From: Bacteroidota bacterium
GTDB taxonomy: Bacteria; Bacteroidota; Bacteroidia; Chitinophagales; LD1
DNA length: 64,000 nt
NCBI GenBank assembly: GCA_026391075.1
Contig: JAPLES010000020.1
Span: forward strand, 39,403 to 103,402
Reading direction: 5' to 3'
The notes below the pieces were generated by a model. It was not told the origin of the DNA, ran no database searches, and saw only the letters and a list, made by a program, of their open reading frames with translations. The position numbers and the translations under genes were made by a program. Below, piece by piece: positions 36,111 through 45,665 of the stretch (position 1 is its first letter; every line of letters starts with the position of its first letter).

Positions 36111-36341
36111 AAAAGAGATAAAGTTTTGGAGAGGTAGAAAATTCGGTTGCGGGCGGACTTTTGGTTAAGATGCTTGCTTACATCGTTCTTTCATAATTAA
36201 AAGCAGCAAGCTATAGGTTATCGCAAAATCGTACTTGCCCTCAAGTGCCGCACCGCAAACCGTCTTCGAATTTAAAAAATTGCTTTTCACTTTTTCTTCC
36301 GGTTTTCATTGTTCAGTTAGTCAATATTTATTCCCATAGCT

Positions 36342-38849
36342 ATGTTCAAACTTTTGCTCATTCCTTTCATTGCTGTTTCAACCGTTTTAAGTAAACCCGT
36401 TGAAACAAACGTTACAACAATTCGCTCAATTGAAACAACAAAAATTTCAATCGCATCTAATTCTTCAGCGCCTAAAATTGATGGTAACCTGGATGATGAT
36501 TGCTGGAAAAGTGTTTCAGCAAATACAAATTTTATTATCAGCACACCTACATATGGTAAGCCATCTTCTTTTAAAACTGAAGTGAAAATTATTTATGACG
36601 ATAATGCGATTTACATCGGTGCTTATTGCTACGATACTGAGCCAAAGAAAATACAGCGCTTACTCACTGCGCGAGATGATAATGGAAATACCGATTGGTT
36701 TTCGGTGGGCTTTGACACTTACAACGACAACATCAACGGGTTTCGTTTTCAGTTGAGTGTAGCCAATGTGCAGAGCGATGCGCGTTTATCTCTGGGTAGT
36801 TTTGATTTGAACTGGGATGCTGTTTGGTTTTCGAAAACAAGTTTGAATGCCGATGGCTGGGTGGCGGAAATAAAAATTCCGTACTCAGCACTTCGTTTCC
36901 CGAAAGCGAATGACCAAACATGGGGCTTACAGTTTTCGCGTTATGTGCAACGGTTAAATGAAATTTCTTCATGGAGTCCTGTGAATCCACAGGTAGACGG
37001 TATAGTGAATCAATGGGGCGAACTGGCGCATTTAAAAAATCTGAATCCACCTCTGCGTCTTTCCTTTGTTCCTTATTTGACAATTGGTTTTTTGCGCGAA
37101 CCGCTTTCAGTCGCGAACCACACTTTTGATAACCACAAAATTTTGAATGGCGGACTTGATATTAACTGGGGAATCAATGAAAGTTTTACGTTGAACACAA
37201 CTCTTGTTCCTGACTTTGGGCAAGTGCAAAGCGACAGTAAGACTTTAAATCTTTCTCCTTTCGAACAAACGTTTCAGGAGCGCAGACCATTTTTTACAGA
37301 GGGAACAGAGTTGTTTAAACGAAAGGTTGGTTTATCGCCTGGGCAACTTTTCTACTCGCGAAGAATTGGGCAAACGCCTGTGCGTTACTATGATATTCCT
37401 TACACAATAGCCGAGAACGAAGAAATAATTTCCAATCCTTCTGCCACACAACTTTATAACGCAACCAAAATTTCGGGAAGGACTAAGAATGATTTTGGTA
37501 TCGGATTTTTAAATGCTGTTTCTGCTCCGATGTATGCAGTGATAAAAAATACAGATGATAACTCAACCCGAAAAGAGTTGACCGAACCATTGGCAAATTA
37601 CAATATGTTGGTGTTCGATAAGTCACTAAAAAATAACTCGCGTATTGGCTTTGCAAACACAACTGTTATTCGGGCAAAAGGTTGGCGAAATGCAAACGTG
37701 TCGCAATTTTTGTTTGACATACGCGACAATACAAATACATATTCCTATAGCGGCTTTCTCAATTTTTCACAGGTGTACGACAAAACAATTTCTGCCAAAC
37801 CTCTATTTGGAGGCTATGCCGATTTTATTGCGAGCAAAATAAGCGGCAACTGGCGCTATGATTTTGAACAGTATTTAATTACCGATAAATACGACCAAAA
37901 CGATTTAGGAGTTTTATATCACGGCAATGAAGTTTCCACTTTTCTGGGTTTAAAATATTTTGATTTTGAACCAAAAATGAGATTGAATAATTGGGATTTA
38001 TTTGCCAGTGTTCAATACACTTCTCTTTATAAACCATATGCCTTTCAGGATTTCACCATTAACATGGGGGCAGATTTTACGTTCAAAAACTTTTGGTACA
38101 TCGGTGCATTTGCGCAAACTAAACCGGTTAAGTATTACGATTATTACGAACCGCGCGTAGAAGGAATGAAATTTCATCACCCATTATTCGGGTTCATGAA
38201 TCTGAATGTTGGCAGTGATTATCGGAAACGATTTACAGTAGAAGCCAGTTTTGGTTTTGGCGAATCACCTGTGCCTAACGACCCGTATTTTGAAGGAAGT
38301 CTAACGCCTAAAATCAGAATCAGAGACCGCGTTACACTTTCGTTTACTGGATTTGTAAGTAAGGACTGGAAAAATTATGGTTTTGCCACTTGGGATAATG
38401 ATGGCAATCCTGTTATTGGTGCGCGACAAACATATGTAACCACCAATACTTTTACCGCGCAGTACACGATTACAGCAAATATGTTCGCGAGTTTTTCTGC
38501 GCGACATTATTGGAGCAAAGCTGTTTATTTAAATCATTACCTTTTAGATGCAGAAGGAAATATTCACGAGCGTGAATTGATAGCAGGAACCAATCGCAGT
38601 TTCAATAGCTGGAATATTGATTTTGTGTACGACTGGCGATTTGCTCCAGGTAGCGATTTGATTCTTACCTGGAAACAATTCATTTACAAAAGCGATAATG
38701 AAGCGCACGGAAATTATTTTGAAAACGCGCGCAAAACATTTTCTACTCCTCAAACAAATTCGGTGGCGCTTAAATTGGTTTATTACTTAGACTATCAGCA
38801 AATGAAAGAGTGGGATGATAAACGAAGAGCGAAAAGAAAAAATGTATAG
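36342..38849 (+). CDS. CBM9-like/DUF5916 exported protein
   Basis: An 835-residue secreted or outer-membrane protein. After a signal peptide (about 1-18) comes a CBM9-like domain (about 35-230: PKIDGNLDDDCWKS, YDDNAIYIGAYCYD, WFSVGFDTYNDNINGFRF). The rest matches the DUF5916 beta-rich domain, likely an outer-membrane barrel, with RRPFFTEGTELF, a characteristic phrase, at about residue 315. The family is common in Bacteroidota and is thought to act in polymer uptake or surface processes, but no function is proven. It stands alone on the plus strand, 231 bases after the MarR-GNAT gene. No clear promoter motif was recognised in the gap. Confidence 0.88.
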   Translation: MFKLLLIPFIAVSTVLSKPVETNVTTIRSIETTKISIASNSSAPKIDGNLDDDCWKSVSANTNFIISTPTYGKPSSFKTEVKIIYDDNAIYIGAYCYDTEPKKIQRLLTARDDNGNTDWFSVGFDTYNDNINGFRFQLSVANVQSDARLSLGSFDLNWDAVWFSKTSLNADGWVAEIKIPYSALRFPKANDQTWGLQFSRYVQRLNEISSWSPVNPQVDGIVNQWGELAHLKNLNPPLRLSFVPYLTIGFLREPLSVANHTFDNHKILNGGLDINWGINESFTLNTTLVPDFGQVQSDSKTLNLSPFEQTFQERRPFFTEGTELFKRKVGLSPGQLFYSRRIGQTPVRYYDIPYTIAENEEIISNPSATQLYNATKISGRTKNDFGIGFLNAVSAPMYAVIKNTDDNSTRKELTEPLANYNMLVFDKSLKNNSRIGFANTTVIRAKGWRNANVSQFLFDIRDNTNTYSYSGFLNFSQVYDKTISAKPLFGGYADFIASKISGNWRYDFEQYLITDKYDQNDLGVLYHGNEVSTFLGLKYFDFEPKMRLNNWDLFASVQYTSLYKPYAFQDFTINMGADFTFKNFWYIGAFAQTKPVKYYDYYEPRVEGMKFHHPLFGFMNLNVGSDYRKRFTVEASFGFGESPVPNDPYFEGSLTPKIRIRDRVTLSFTGFVSKDWKNYGFATWDNDGNPVIGARQTYVTTNTFTAQYTITANMFASFSARHYWSKAVYLNHYLLDAEGNIHERELIAGTNRSFNSWNIDFVYDWRFAPGSDLILTWKQFIYKSDNEAHGNYFENARKTFSTPQTNSVALKLVYYLDYQQMKEWDDKRRAKRKNV

Positions 38850-38860
38850 AACCCCTAATT

Positions 38861-38922
38861 CCCCTTCCCGCTGAATCCCTATGAAACATAGGGATAAACC
38901 AGACGGGATGAAACAAAAGGGG
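38861..38922. repeat. Nested imperfect palindrome
   Basis: Three arms nest inside each other: CCCCTT (38861-38866) with AAGGGG (38917-38922), CCCG with CGGG, and a perfect ATCCCTATG/CATAGGGAT stem with an AAA loop at 38875-38895. The GC-richer, layered form differs from the simple terminator that follows and resembles a small dispersed intergenic repeat. Confidence 0.65.
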
Positions 38923-38954
38923 ACTTAACAGCCCAATACAAAAAGGCAGAAAAT

Positions 38955-38990
38955 AAAAACGCCTTTTGCAATTCTGCAGAAGGCGTTTTT
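38955..38990. terminator. Bidirectional intrinsic terminator
   Basis: AAAAACGCCTT pairs with AAGGCGTTTTT. The stem continues inward after a wobble pair as TGCA/TGCA around an ATTC loop. It serves both the DUF5916 gene and the convergent T9SS cargo gene. Confidence 0.92.
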
Positions 38991-39009
38991 ATTTGTCGTG
39001 AAACGAAAA

Positions 39010-39903
39010 TTATTTCGCTACGGTAAATCTGTTTTGTTTTAAGATATTTCCTTGTGCATCGGCAATACGATAAATGTATGTGCCACTTGCAAATTCAGAA
39101 ACATTGATTGTGGTTTTTTGTCCTTCTAAATTATTAGCTGAAACTAGTTTGCCACTCATATCAGTGATGATAGCGCGGAAACCTTCGGTGTTTACATCAG
39201 TTGAAATGGTAATTAAATCGGAAGCAGGATTTGGATAAACGCTAACGTTTAATTGATCGGCTACTTCTTGCAATGCGCTTGGAAGATTTACGTAACCAAA
39301 GAACACTCCATCTAAATGAAGCGTAGAACCTTTAATAGGTTTGCGATTGCTTGAATAAAATTTTAAGCCAAGTGTGTCGGGTGTATTAACACCATAAAAG
39401 GAAGTAATGGGTGTATACAACAAAGCCCATTGGCTAAGCGTATCTAAATACAAACCTATAGTAGACGCGTTTCCTGTAAAAACACCTACACCATTTTTTT
39501 TCATTGTAATAGTCATAGCGGCTGTGTCGGTACCCGGTGTTGTATATTTATAGCCAATAAAAAGAGTGTCGGGTTTGTAAGCAAAAGCCATACCTGTAAA
39601 AGTTGGATTAGGGTTAGCAACCCCTGTACCTAACGATAATAATCCGGGAACAACACCATATTGCGGAGCTACTGAAAATGAATCGGACGTAAGTTTTACT
39701 GAAGCCGTACCTACAACATAATCAACCGTATCTTTCGAACAGTGATTTAAATTAATCCCAAACGCAGCATCGTATGAACTCCATCCATCGGGTGCAAGTT
39801 GCGTAGTTGTCCAGCTATCAAAACTGAGATTTGGAATTTGCTGCGCGCTTACTGCAAAAGCTACGGCAACGAAAAGAACGAGAAGTGTAAACTTTGCTTT
39901 CAT
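39010..39903 (-). CDS. T9SS type A sorting domain-containing protein
   Basis: A 297-residue secreted protein. A signal peptide (1-20, ending VSAQ) is followed by a beta-sandwich-like domain starting NLSFDSWTTTQLAPDGWSSY, an opening common in Bacteroidota cell-surface proteins. The last 75 residues are the T9SS type A C-terminal sorting signal (VSVYPNPASDLITI, then VSEFASGTYIYRI, ending QNRFTVAK). The domain is cut off on export and the cargo is attached to the surface or released. No catalytic residues recognised. A promoter is at 39941-39969, and its gene ends in the shared terminator. Confidence 0.87.
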   Translation of the reverse strand: MKAKFTLLVLFVAVAFAVSAQQIPNLSFDSWTTTQLAPDGWSSYDAAFGINLNHCSKDTVDYVVGTASVKLTSDSFSVAPQYGVVPGLLSLGTGVANPNPTFTGMAFAYKPDTLFIGYKYTTPGTDTAAMTITMKKNGVGVFTGNASTIGLYLDTLSQWALLYTPITSFYGVNTPDTLGLKFYSSNRKPIKGSTLHLDGVFFGYVNLPSALQEVADQLNVSVYPNPASDLITISTDVNTEGFRAIITDMSGKLVSANNLEGQKTTINVSEFASGTYIYRIADAQGNILKQNRFTVAK

Positions 39904-39940
39904 TTTAATTTTGTTTTTTGTTTAAAAATTTTTGTGGCCG

Positions 39941-39969
39941 CAAATGTATAAAGCCAATAAACTCTACAA
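39941..39969 (-). promoter_or_regulatory. Bacteroidota-type promoter of the T9SS cargo gene
   Basis: On the minus strand, TTG (39969-39967), an 18-base spacer, then TACATTTG (39948-39941) match TTG-N18-TAnnTTTG. The -7 element lies 37 bases ahead of the ATG. Confidence 0.75.
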
Positions 39970-40054
39970 CATAAAAGCGAAGTTTTATCGCCATTTTATC
40001 GAAAAAATGACAATTCTATGACAATTGGCACTTATGCATTATGAAAAAAAGGGA

Positions 40055-40570
40055 CTAAATCTCTTTGAACGAGCCAATGATTTTATTGATGTCTTCTTTG
40101 AAATGAAGTTTGCGGTCTTCGCTTCGGGTCCATATACTGAGGTGGTAAATATTCTTGTTGCCTTCGAAAATCACTTCACTGAAATAAATATTCTCGTTAT
40201 TCATTTTGCCAAAAATTTCAACACGTGTTCCGCGTAGTTCGCCTGCATTTACTTCTGTGGAATCAGAAACTTGTGCGCCCGACATGGCTTTACGTAGCAC
40301 ATTCAGGTTGTCGTGCATCAGTTCGGCATTCGTACGTTTCAATTCATCTTTAGGAATTGCTTCTGCTATGGCATAAAAATTTCGAAAATGATTTGCGTAT
40401 TGAAAATCGGCACCTTCTTTCAAACTCTTATCTTCTTTCATCCAGCTTGGAACTGAAATAGAAAATTTATTAGCCGCGTTGATGGCTTGATATTGATTGC
40501 TGTATTTGCACGAGTAGACAATTGATAATAGACAATAGACGATAGACAATACAATTACATTTTTCTTCAT
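40055..40570 (-). CDS. Small lipoprotein of unknown function (PsbP-like?)
   Basis: The 171-residue protein has a hydrophobic signal segment ending in a lipobox (SIVYSC, Cys near residue 21), so it is lipid-anchored. The DNA for the signal region is itself a short imperfect repeat coding IVYCLLSIVYS. The mature part (NKFSISVPSWMKEDKSLKE to the end) has the alternating pattern and length of PsbP/DUF1795-like domains, which have no common enzymatic role; this is a tentative match. Gene order: same strand as the sterol-desaturase gene 31 bases upstream, so probably co-transcribed. Confidence 0.72.
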   Translation of the reverse strand: MKKNVIVLSIVYCLLSIVYSCKYSNQYQAINAANKFSISVPSWMKEDKSLKEGADFQYANHFRNFYAIAEAIPKDELKRTNAELMHDNLNVLRKAMSGAQVSDSTEVNAGELRGTRVEIFGKMNNENIYFSEVIFEGNKNIYHLSIWTRSEDRKLHFKEDINKIIGSFKEI

Positions 40571-40601
40571 TGCAGAAATTTTTACGGGGCGAAAGTAATT
40601 T

Positions 40602-41516
40602 TTAGACTTTGTTCTTGGAATGGAATTGTTTGCGCAAAGTACGCGCTCTCAAATCGGGACCATCGTGGCTCCAACCCGGTGGATAGAAAATGTATTTCAG
40701 CTTGTCCGAAAATTTTGGAGCGCGCTTTACATCTTGCAATACATCAACCAATTCATGCGAAGCAATTTTGAAAAGATTGTAGGTGTTGATGTTTTTCGTG
40801 ATTCCGTAAACAGGTTTTTCGTCTTCTCTTTCTTCTACAAATGTTCCAAACATTCTATCCCATATAATTAAGATGCCCGCATGGTTTTGGTCTAAGTACC
40901 TAATATTCGAAGCGTGGTGAACGCGGTGATGGGAAGGCGTATTGAAAATAAATTCAAACCACTTTGGCAGTTTTCTGATCAATTCGGTGTGTACCCAATA
41001 TTGATAGATAAGTGAAATACTCATCATCATTAACATCATCAGCGGCTCGAACCCAAACAATGGCATCCAGCACCACCAAATGTATTTATAGAATTGCTCC
41101 CCCCAACTTTGACGAAGCGCGGTGGCAAGATTCAACGTTTGCGAAGAGTGATGATTCACATGTGCCGACCACAAAATTCTTATCTCATGACTCAAACGAT
41201 GATGCCAGTAGAAAGTAAAATCATCGGCAAATAAAATAAGCACCCATGCCCACCAGTGCCAGCCAATATTGAAAATGTGATAGTGACTAAAAATGATAGT
41301 GTATGTGCCGAAAGCCAAACCCTTCATCAAAATGTCAATCACCAATGAACCAAGTCCCATTCCTATAGAAGACAGTGCTTCCTTCTTTTCATACAAATCC
41401 AGTTTCTCTTTCCAATTAATATAAAGTTCAGTGCCAATGGCAATGAGAAAAAATGGAATGGCATATATCACCGGGTCAGTGAGCGGGTCCATGTTTTTAA
41501 AAATTTGAAGTAGCAT
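40602..41516 (-). CDS. Sterol desaturase/fatty acid hydroxylase-family membrane protein
   Basis: A 304-residue integral membrane di-iron protein. The His clusters of the family are visible: HHRLSHE, HVNHHSS (after WSAH), and HHRVHHAS near residue 200, which together hold the two irons. About four or five hydrophobic helices fit the fold. Members hydroxylate or desaturate sterols, fatty acids, carotenoids or alkylglycerols. The C-terminal PPGWSHDGPDLR stretch is common to the bacterial branch. Substrate cannot be told. The start ATG is at 41516; the divergent GT51 gene begins about 150 bases away. Confidence 0.9.
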   Translation of the reverse strand: MLLQIFKNMDPLTDPVIYAIPFFLIAIGTELYINWKEKLDLYEKKEALSSIGMGLGSLVIDILMKGLAFGTYTIIFSHYHIFNIGWHWWAWVLILFADDFTFYWHHRLSHEIRILWSAHVNHHSSQTLNLATALRQSWGEQFYKYIWWCWMPLFGFEPLMMLMMMSISLIYQYWVHTELIRKLPKWFEFIFNTPSHHRVHHASNIRYLDQNHAGILIIWDRMFGTFVEEREDEKPVYGITKNINTYNLFKIASHELVDVLQDVKRAPKFSDKLKYIFYPPGWSHDGPDLRARTLRKQFHSKNKV

Positions 41517-41671
41517 GTTTTAAAATTTTGAGGTCAGTCTATTTTTGGGGCTTTCAAAACTTTGGTAAAGATATAATTAGTCGCAAATGGAACGTAGGCT
41601 TTGAGAATACTGACCCGCAAATTCAATTAGTTTCGCGCTCATTGTCTAACCAACTAAGCGTGAAAAAGCGA

Positions 41672-43600
41672 ATGAATATAGAGCGGAAGCAAATGAAATA
41701 TGTGGCGATTGCCGCTTTGCTATTCATCATTTATTTTCTTTTCAGAAACACGTTGCTTCATTTTTTATTTCAGAGAGTGGAGAAACAAATGGAAGAAAAA
41801 TATCGCATCAGCTTAAGTGTAAGCGATGTTCGGTTTTCTTCTTTTGATTGTATTAAGCTCCAAAATTTTTCCATAAAACCTGTTGATGCTGATACGCTCT
41901 TGCAGATGAAAGAAGCAGAACTCAATCTGTCATTGCTCGATTTGCTCACGGGCAAAATCGGTTTCGATGAAGTAAAAATTAATGATGGAGCAATTACGAT
42001 TCATAACGAAATCGAAAACAGCAACATCAGGTTTTTAAAAGCAGGAAACAAAAACGAAACGCATAAAGCAAGTCCAACCATCAATTTTTTTGAAACAGCC
42101 AATGGATTAACCGCCAAAATGTTTCGCGTGTTACACACTTCATTTTCGGTGAAGAATGTAAGCCTTACATATTCCGATACAGCAAGCACACAAAATGATT
42201 TCATTCCTGAAATGAATTACGATTTGAAAAAGTTCAGCGGCTCTATCATCAACAAACTTTCAAACGATACTATTTCGCTCAGCGGAAATGTGGTTGAGAA
42301 GAATCAGCAGTATCAGTTTCAAATAACTCAATCGGCAAACAATTCTTATCTGCCGTTTTTAAATACACCGCACGGACTGAAGTGCAAATTCAAATCAATT
42401 GCAGTCAAGGTTTCGTTGCAGAAGAAAGGTGACAGTTTTGAAATTTCTACTGATGTGGAAGCCGACAATTTCTTTCTGAATCATTGGCGATTGGCAAAAG
42501 AAGATGTGGTGTTTTCTAATTCCACTTTCAAAGGTGTATGGAAAATTTCTCCGCAATCCATTGAGCTCGATTCAGCATCTGTTATTCAGTTACAGAAAAT
42601 TTCAGTTTATCCGTATCTGTTTTATAGCAATACACCGCAGGAAGTTTTCTCTATGAGTATCACAATGCCCGAAACTGTTTCCGACACATTTTTTCATTCG
42701 CTGCCAAGCGGCATGTTTCATACGGTAAAAGGAATTTCATGTAGCGGCACACTTGCTTACGTTTTAAAATTCAACATCAACACACAACAACCCGACTCAC
42801 TTACTTTCCTTTCAGCTTTGAAGCGAAAGAATTTTCGCATCAATCATTATGGCGAAGAAAATTTTGAGCGAATTAATTCTTCATTCACTTATAACGCTTA
42901 TGATGGTGAGCGATTGGTTCGCCAAATAATAGTAGGAGAAGAGAATCCTGAATTTGTTTCACTTCAGCGAATCAATCCGTATTTGGTTCACAGCGTGCTG
43001 CAATCAGAAGACCCATCGTTTATGTTGCATCACGGTTTTTTGCCCGAAGCATTTCGCGAATCAATTATAAAGAACTATAAAGAGAAACGATTCGCGCGTG
43101 GCGGTAGCACCATCAGTATGCAACTTGTGAAAAATGTTTTTCTCAGTCGCAACAAAACAATTTCGCGCAAAGCCGAAGAAGCATTGATTGTTTACCTGAT
43201 TGAAAATCTTTCGCTCGTCAGCAAAGAGCGGATGCTCGAAATTTATTTAAATGTTATTGAGTGGGGGCCGAACGTGTATGGCATTCACGAAGCCGCGCGT
43301 TTTTATTTCGGTAAAAAACCGCAGCAGTTGAATTTGCAGGAAAGTATTTTTCTGGCGAGTTTAATTCCGCATCCAAAATTTTTCAAGTATCAGTTTGATA
43401 AAGCCGGAAACATTCGGCCAACGCTGAATGATTATTTCAGAATTCTTTCGCAGCGCATGTTGTATAAAGGATGGCTTACTGCCAATGACACCATTGATTT
43501 AAAAGCGGATGTAAAATTGAAAGGCGCTGCCTTGCATTTTATTTTGCCAAACGATTCGGTTGTTGCGCCTTTAAACGAAGAAGAAGAAATACTGGAATGA
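41672..43600 (+). CDS. AsmA-like N-terminus fused to a GT51 peptidoglycan glycosyltransferase
   Basis: A 642-residue membrane protein in which the last 250 residues form a monofunctional peptidoglycan glycosyltransferase (family GT51): SEDPSFMLHHG with the catalytic Glu near 446, GGSTISMQLVKNVFLS, and RMLEIYLNVIEWGPNVYGI. The first ATG in the likely coding frame is at 41672, followed by a membrane helix (about 10-28); a TTG at 41528 would add 48 residues without any expected feature. Residues 30-420 are beta-rich and, near the start, resemble AsmA-type proteins (LSVSDVRFSSFD then LNLSLLDLLTGKIGFDEVKINDG). No transpeptidase domain follows. Role: glycan strand synthesis or lipid II polymerisation; the AsmA-like part may recognise lipids. 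Confidence 0.85.
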   Translation: MNIERKQMKYVAIAALLFIIYFLFRNTLLHFLFQRVEKQMEEKYRISLSVSDVRFSSFDCIKLQNFSIKPVDADTLLQMKEAELNLSLLDLLTGKIGFDEVKINDGAITIHNEIENSNIRFLKAGNKNETHKASPTINFFETANGLTAKMFRVLHTSFSVKNVSLTYSDTASTQNDFIPEMNYDLKKFSGSIINKLSNDTISLSGNVVEKNQQYQFQITQSANNSYLPFLNTPHGLKCKFKSIAVKVSLQKKGDSFEISTDVEADNFFLNHWRLAKEDVVFSNSTFKGVWKISPQSIELDSASVIQLQKISVYPYLFYSNTPQEVFSMSITMPETVSDTFFHSLPSGMFHTVKGISCSGTLAYVLKFNINTQQPDSLTFLSALKRKNFRINHYGEENFERINSSFTYNAYDGERLVRQIIVGEENPEFVSLQRINPYLVHSVLQSEDPSFMLHHGFLPEAFRESIIKNYKEKRFARGGSTISMQLVKNVFLSRNKTISRKAEEALIVYLIENLSLVSKERMLEIYLNVIEWGPNVYGIHEAARFYFGKKPQQLNLQESIFLASLIPHPKFFKYQFDKAGNIRPTLNDYFRILSQRMLYKGWLTANDTIDLKADVKLKGAALHFILPNDSVVAPLNEEEEILE

Positions 43601-43636
43601 GTTTTTGCAAACCTGATTCACATAAAATTTTTTGTG

Positions 43637-43667
43637 TTTGCATAAAATGGAACTGCTACTATATTTG
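43637..43667 (+). promoter_or_regulatory. Bacteroidota-type promoter of the HU gene
   Basis: TTTG (43637-43640), a 19-base spacer and TATATTTG (43660-43667) match the -33/-7 consensus. The -7 element lies 35 bases before the ATG. Confidence 0.8.
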
Positions 43668-43702
43668 TTGAACAAATTTTTAACCCCTCTAAAATATTAC
43701 AC

Positions 43703-43978
43703 ATGAACAAAGGTGAACTCATCGACAAGATTTCGAAAGATGCAAAAGTTACAAAAGGACAGGCAGGCGATGCGCTTGATTCTTTTCTTAATGCTGTAAC
43801 TGGAACGCTGGCAAAGGGCGGCAAAGTAACGTTGGTTGGTTTCGGAACTTTTTCCGTTTCTAAGCGTTCGGCTCGTAAAGGTCGCAATCCGCAAACCGGA
43901 AAAGAAATCAATATCAAAGCAAAGAAGGTTGCCAAGTTTAAAGCCGGCACTGAGCTTGCAAAAAAAGTAAATAAATAA
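43703..43978 (+). CDS. HU-family DNA-binding protein
   Basis: A 91-residue basic nucleoid protein that bends and compacts DNA. The sequence is canonical: MNKGELIDKISKDA at the start, VTLVGFGTFSVSKRSARKGRNPQTGKEI in the beta-arm (with the Pro that inserts into the minor groove), KKVAKFKAGTELAKKV at the end. It is a free-standing gene with its own strong promoter and its own terminator, as expected for an abundant protein. Bacteroidota genomes usually carry several HU copies, so this may be one of a set. Confidence 0.97.
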   Translation: MNKGELIDKISKDAKVTKGQAGDALDSFLNAVTGTLAKGGKVTLVGFGTFSVSKRSARKGRNPQTGKEINIKAKKVAKFKAGTELAKKVNK

Positions 43979-43993
43979 TTTTCTCCAGAGAAT

Positions 43994-44029
43994 AAAGCCC
44001 CGATAGCTAAAACCTGTCGGGGCTTTTTT
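43994..44029 (+). terminator. Intrinsic terminator after HU
   Basis: AAAGCCCCGA (43994-44003) pairs with TCGGGGCTTT (44017-44026), ten pairs, followed by a T-run. Confidence 0.93.
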
Positions 44030-44066
44030 ATTGAATTAAGTTTGGAGATATTTTTGGCGCATCCCG

Positions 44067-44142
44067 CCAAAGCGCGGGGCGGGCTTTCGCTTCAAGTCCT
44101 CGCCCCAAAGCGGGCTGCGGGCTTTCCGCTCTATCCCTTGCG
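44067..44142. repeat. GC-rich direct repeat (two imperfect copies of about 38 bases)
   Basis: Starting at 44067 and again at 44105, two similar stretches begin CCAAAGCG, run through a GCGGGCTTT word and end in a pyrimidine-rich tail. The local base composition is far more GC-rich than the surrounding sequence, suggesting a mobile or dispersed intergenic repeat. It lies between the HU terminator and the end of the frameshifted T9SS gene. Confidence 0.6.
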
Positions 44143-44154
44143 CACCTTCCCTCC

Positions 44155-45665
44155 TTAATTCTCTACTATAAACTTCCCCCTTTGCTCCCGCTCTTTAGTT
44201 TTCAAAGAATAAAAATACAAACCGTTCACCCACCATTTTACATTCACTACCGTTGCTTCATCAAAATGCTCATTCACATAAACCCTCCTTCCCATCGCAT
44301 CAAACATTTCCAACTCCCCTTTGCTCTTCAACTTATGCTCTTCTACATACACCACTTCATTTGCAGGGTTCGGAAACACTTGTATTTCACTGCTGTCTGT
44401 TATCTGTAGTCTATTATCTATTGCATTCACAATCGTATCACACAAACTCCCTGTATCCGCACCAAGTTTAAGATTAACTAAATTAGGAAGTGTAGTATTA
44501 TCCCAACATCCCAGCACAGGTAATGCCTCTTTTTCAAAATTACATGCCAGTCCCCCGCTATCGGGTTCATGAATTATATGAAAACTAGAATTATAGTAGA
44601 AACCTTGCTTATTACAAATGAAAATTTCATTCTGAGGGCTTAATGCCATGGTAAAAAAGGGCTCGTCATTTTGATAAGTGCTGTCATTCATAGCAATTAT
44701 TATCCTGCTGTTTTCAATTGTGTCTGACTCGGTATCATATTGCCCTATATAATTCACACCCGTCAAATACAAATACCTTCCATTTGGCGAAAAACAGACA
44801 CCATAAACACTTGACAATGTTGAAATATGAAATGGAGGTGGCGGGTTAAAATTAATCGTTCTAAGATTACTGAATTCACCGCTACATCGGTTAAAGTCAA
44901 AAATATTTACTAAGCCATTACTGCTGCCCATAGCATACTTCGTTCCGTCTTGGCTAAACTGTGCCATTCCATACCAGTCAATTTCTTTATGGACTGTTCC
45001 CTTGGTATCGGTGAATGGTCCGTAAATACTATCAGGGGTTACTAACCACTTGTTAAACAAACTGTCATTCCATCGGTGGTTTACTAACCACCAATCTCTG
45101 CCATTAGCATGTTGGCAGGCAGTCAATCGGCAGTCGCCCATTATCCCCTTGTAAACCGGTATTTTCTTTTGGAGCACCCCCCCCCTTGTCCTCCGTTAGC
45201 ATTCATATCCAATATAGCCCCATATAAACGGTCAGGAGATAAAACATTCGGATTTCCGTATGCACTATCACTAAAACTATAATTAAATACCCACCATGTA
45301 TTCTCAGTTCTTGGTAAAGCCAAAACCCCTTGACTACTCGACAATCCCGTGGGTCCATAATCATGATAAAACCTATCATCTATTAAGCTGTCACCCCCGC
45401 TTATAATTTCATCTGCCATATTCGCAATCAATGCTCCATTTGTAAAAAAACGAAGTTGGTTTATATCGTTGCTCATAACTGCATCGGTAAAAAAATGATG
45501 GTAAGGTTGCCACTTACCGGTAGTGTCAATACCTATACTATCGTTATCGTAAAAGTTGATAAATGATAAAGGGGAACATACTGGCCATGTTCCTAATAAA
45601 TTCGGCTGGGCTTTTATAAAAAAAGGTAACGAGCACCATAGTATCGCAGCAATTATTCGTTTCAT
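44155..45665 (-). pseudogene. T9SS type A cargo protein, frameshifted at a run of nine Gs
   Basis: Two overlapping frames together make one secreted protein of about 500 residues. The upstream half starts at 45665 with a clean signal peptide (MKRIIAAILWCSLPFFIKAQ) and runs to a run of nine Cs (nine Gs on the coding strand) at 45177-45185. The downstream half continues from that run in another frame through beta-propeller-like repeats (GRYLYLTGVNYIGQYD; MALSPQNEIFI) to a full T9SS sorting domain (IQVFPNPANEVVYV, ending RGKFIVEN). One added or two fewer Gs would restore the reading. It may be a sequencing error, a pseudogene, or phase-variable. The neighbouring start at 45746 is probably too early. 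Confidence 0.72.

Noticed and set aside
41528..41671. TTG start 48 residues earlier for the GT51 protein
   Set aside because: The added stretch has no feature of a protein start and lies in what should be the promoter region shared with the divergent gene.
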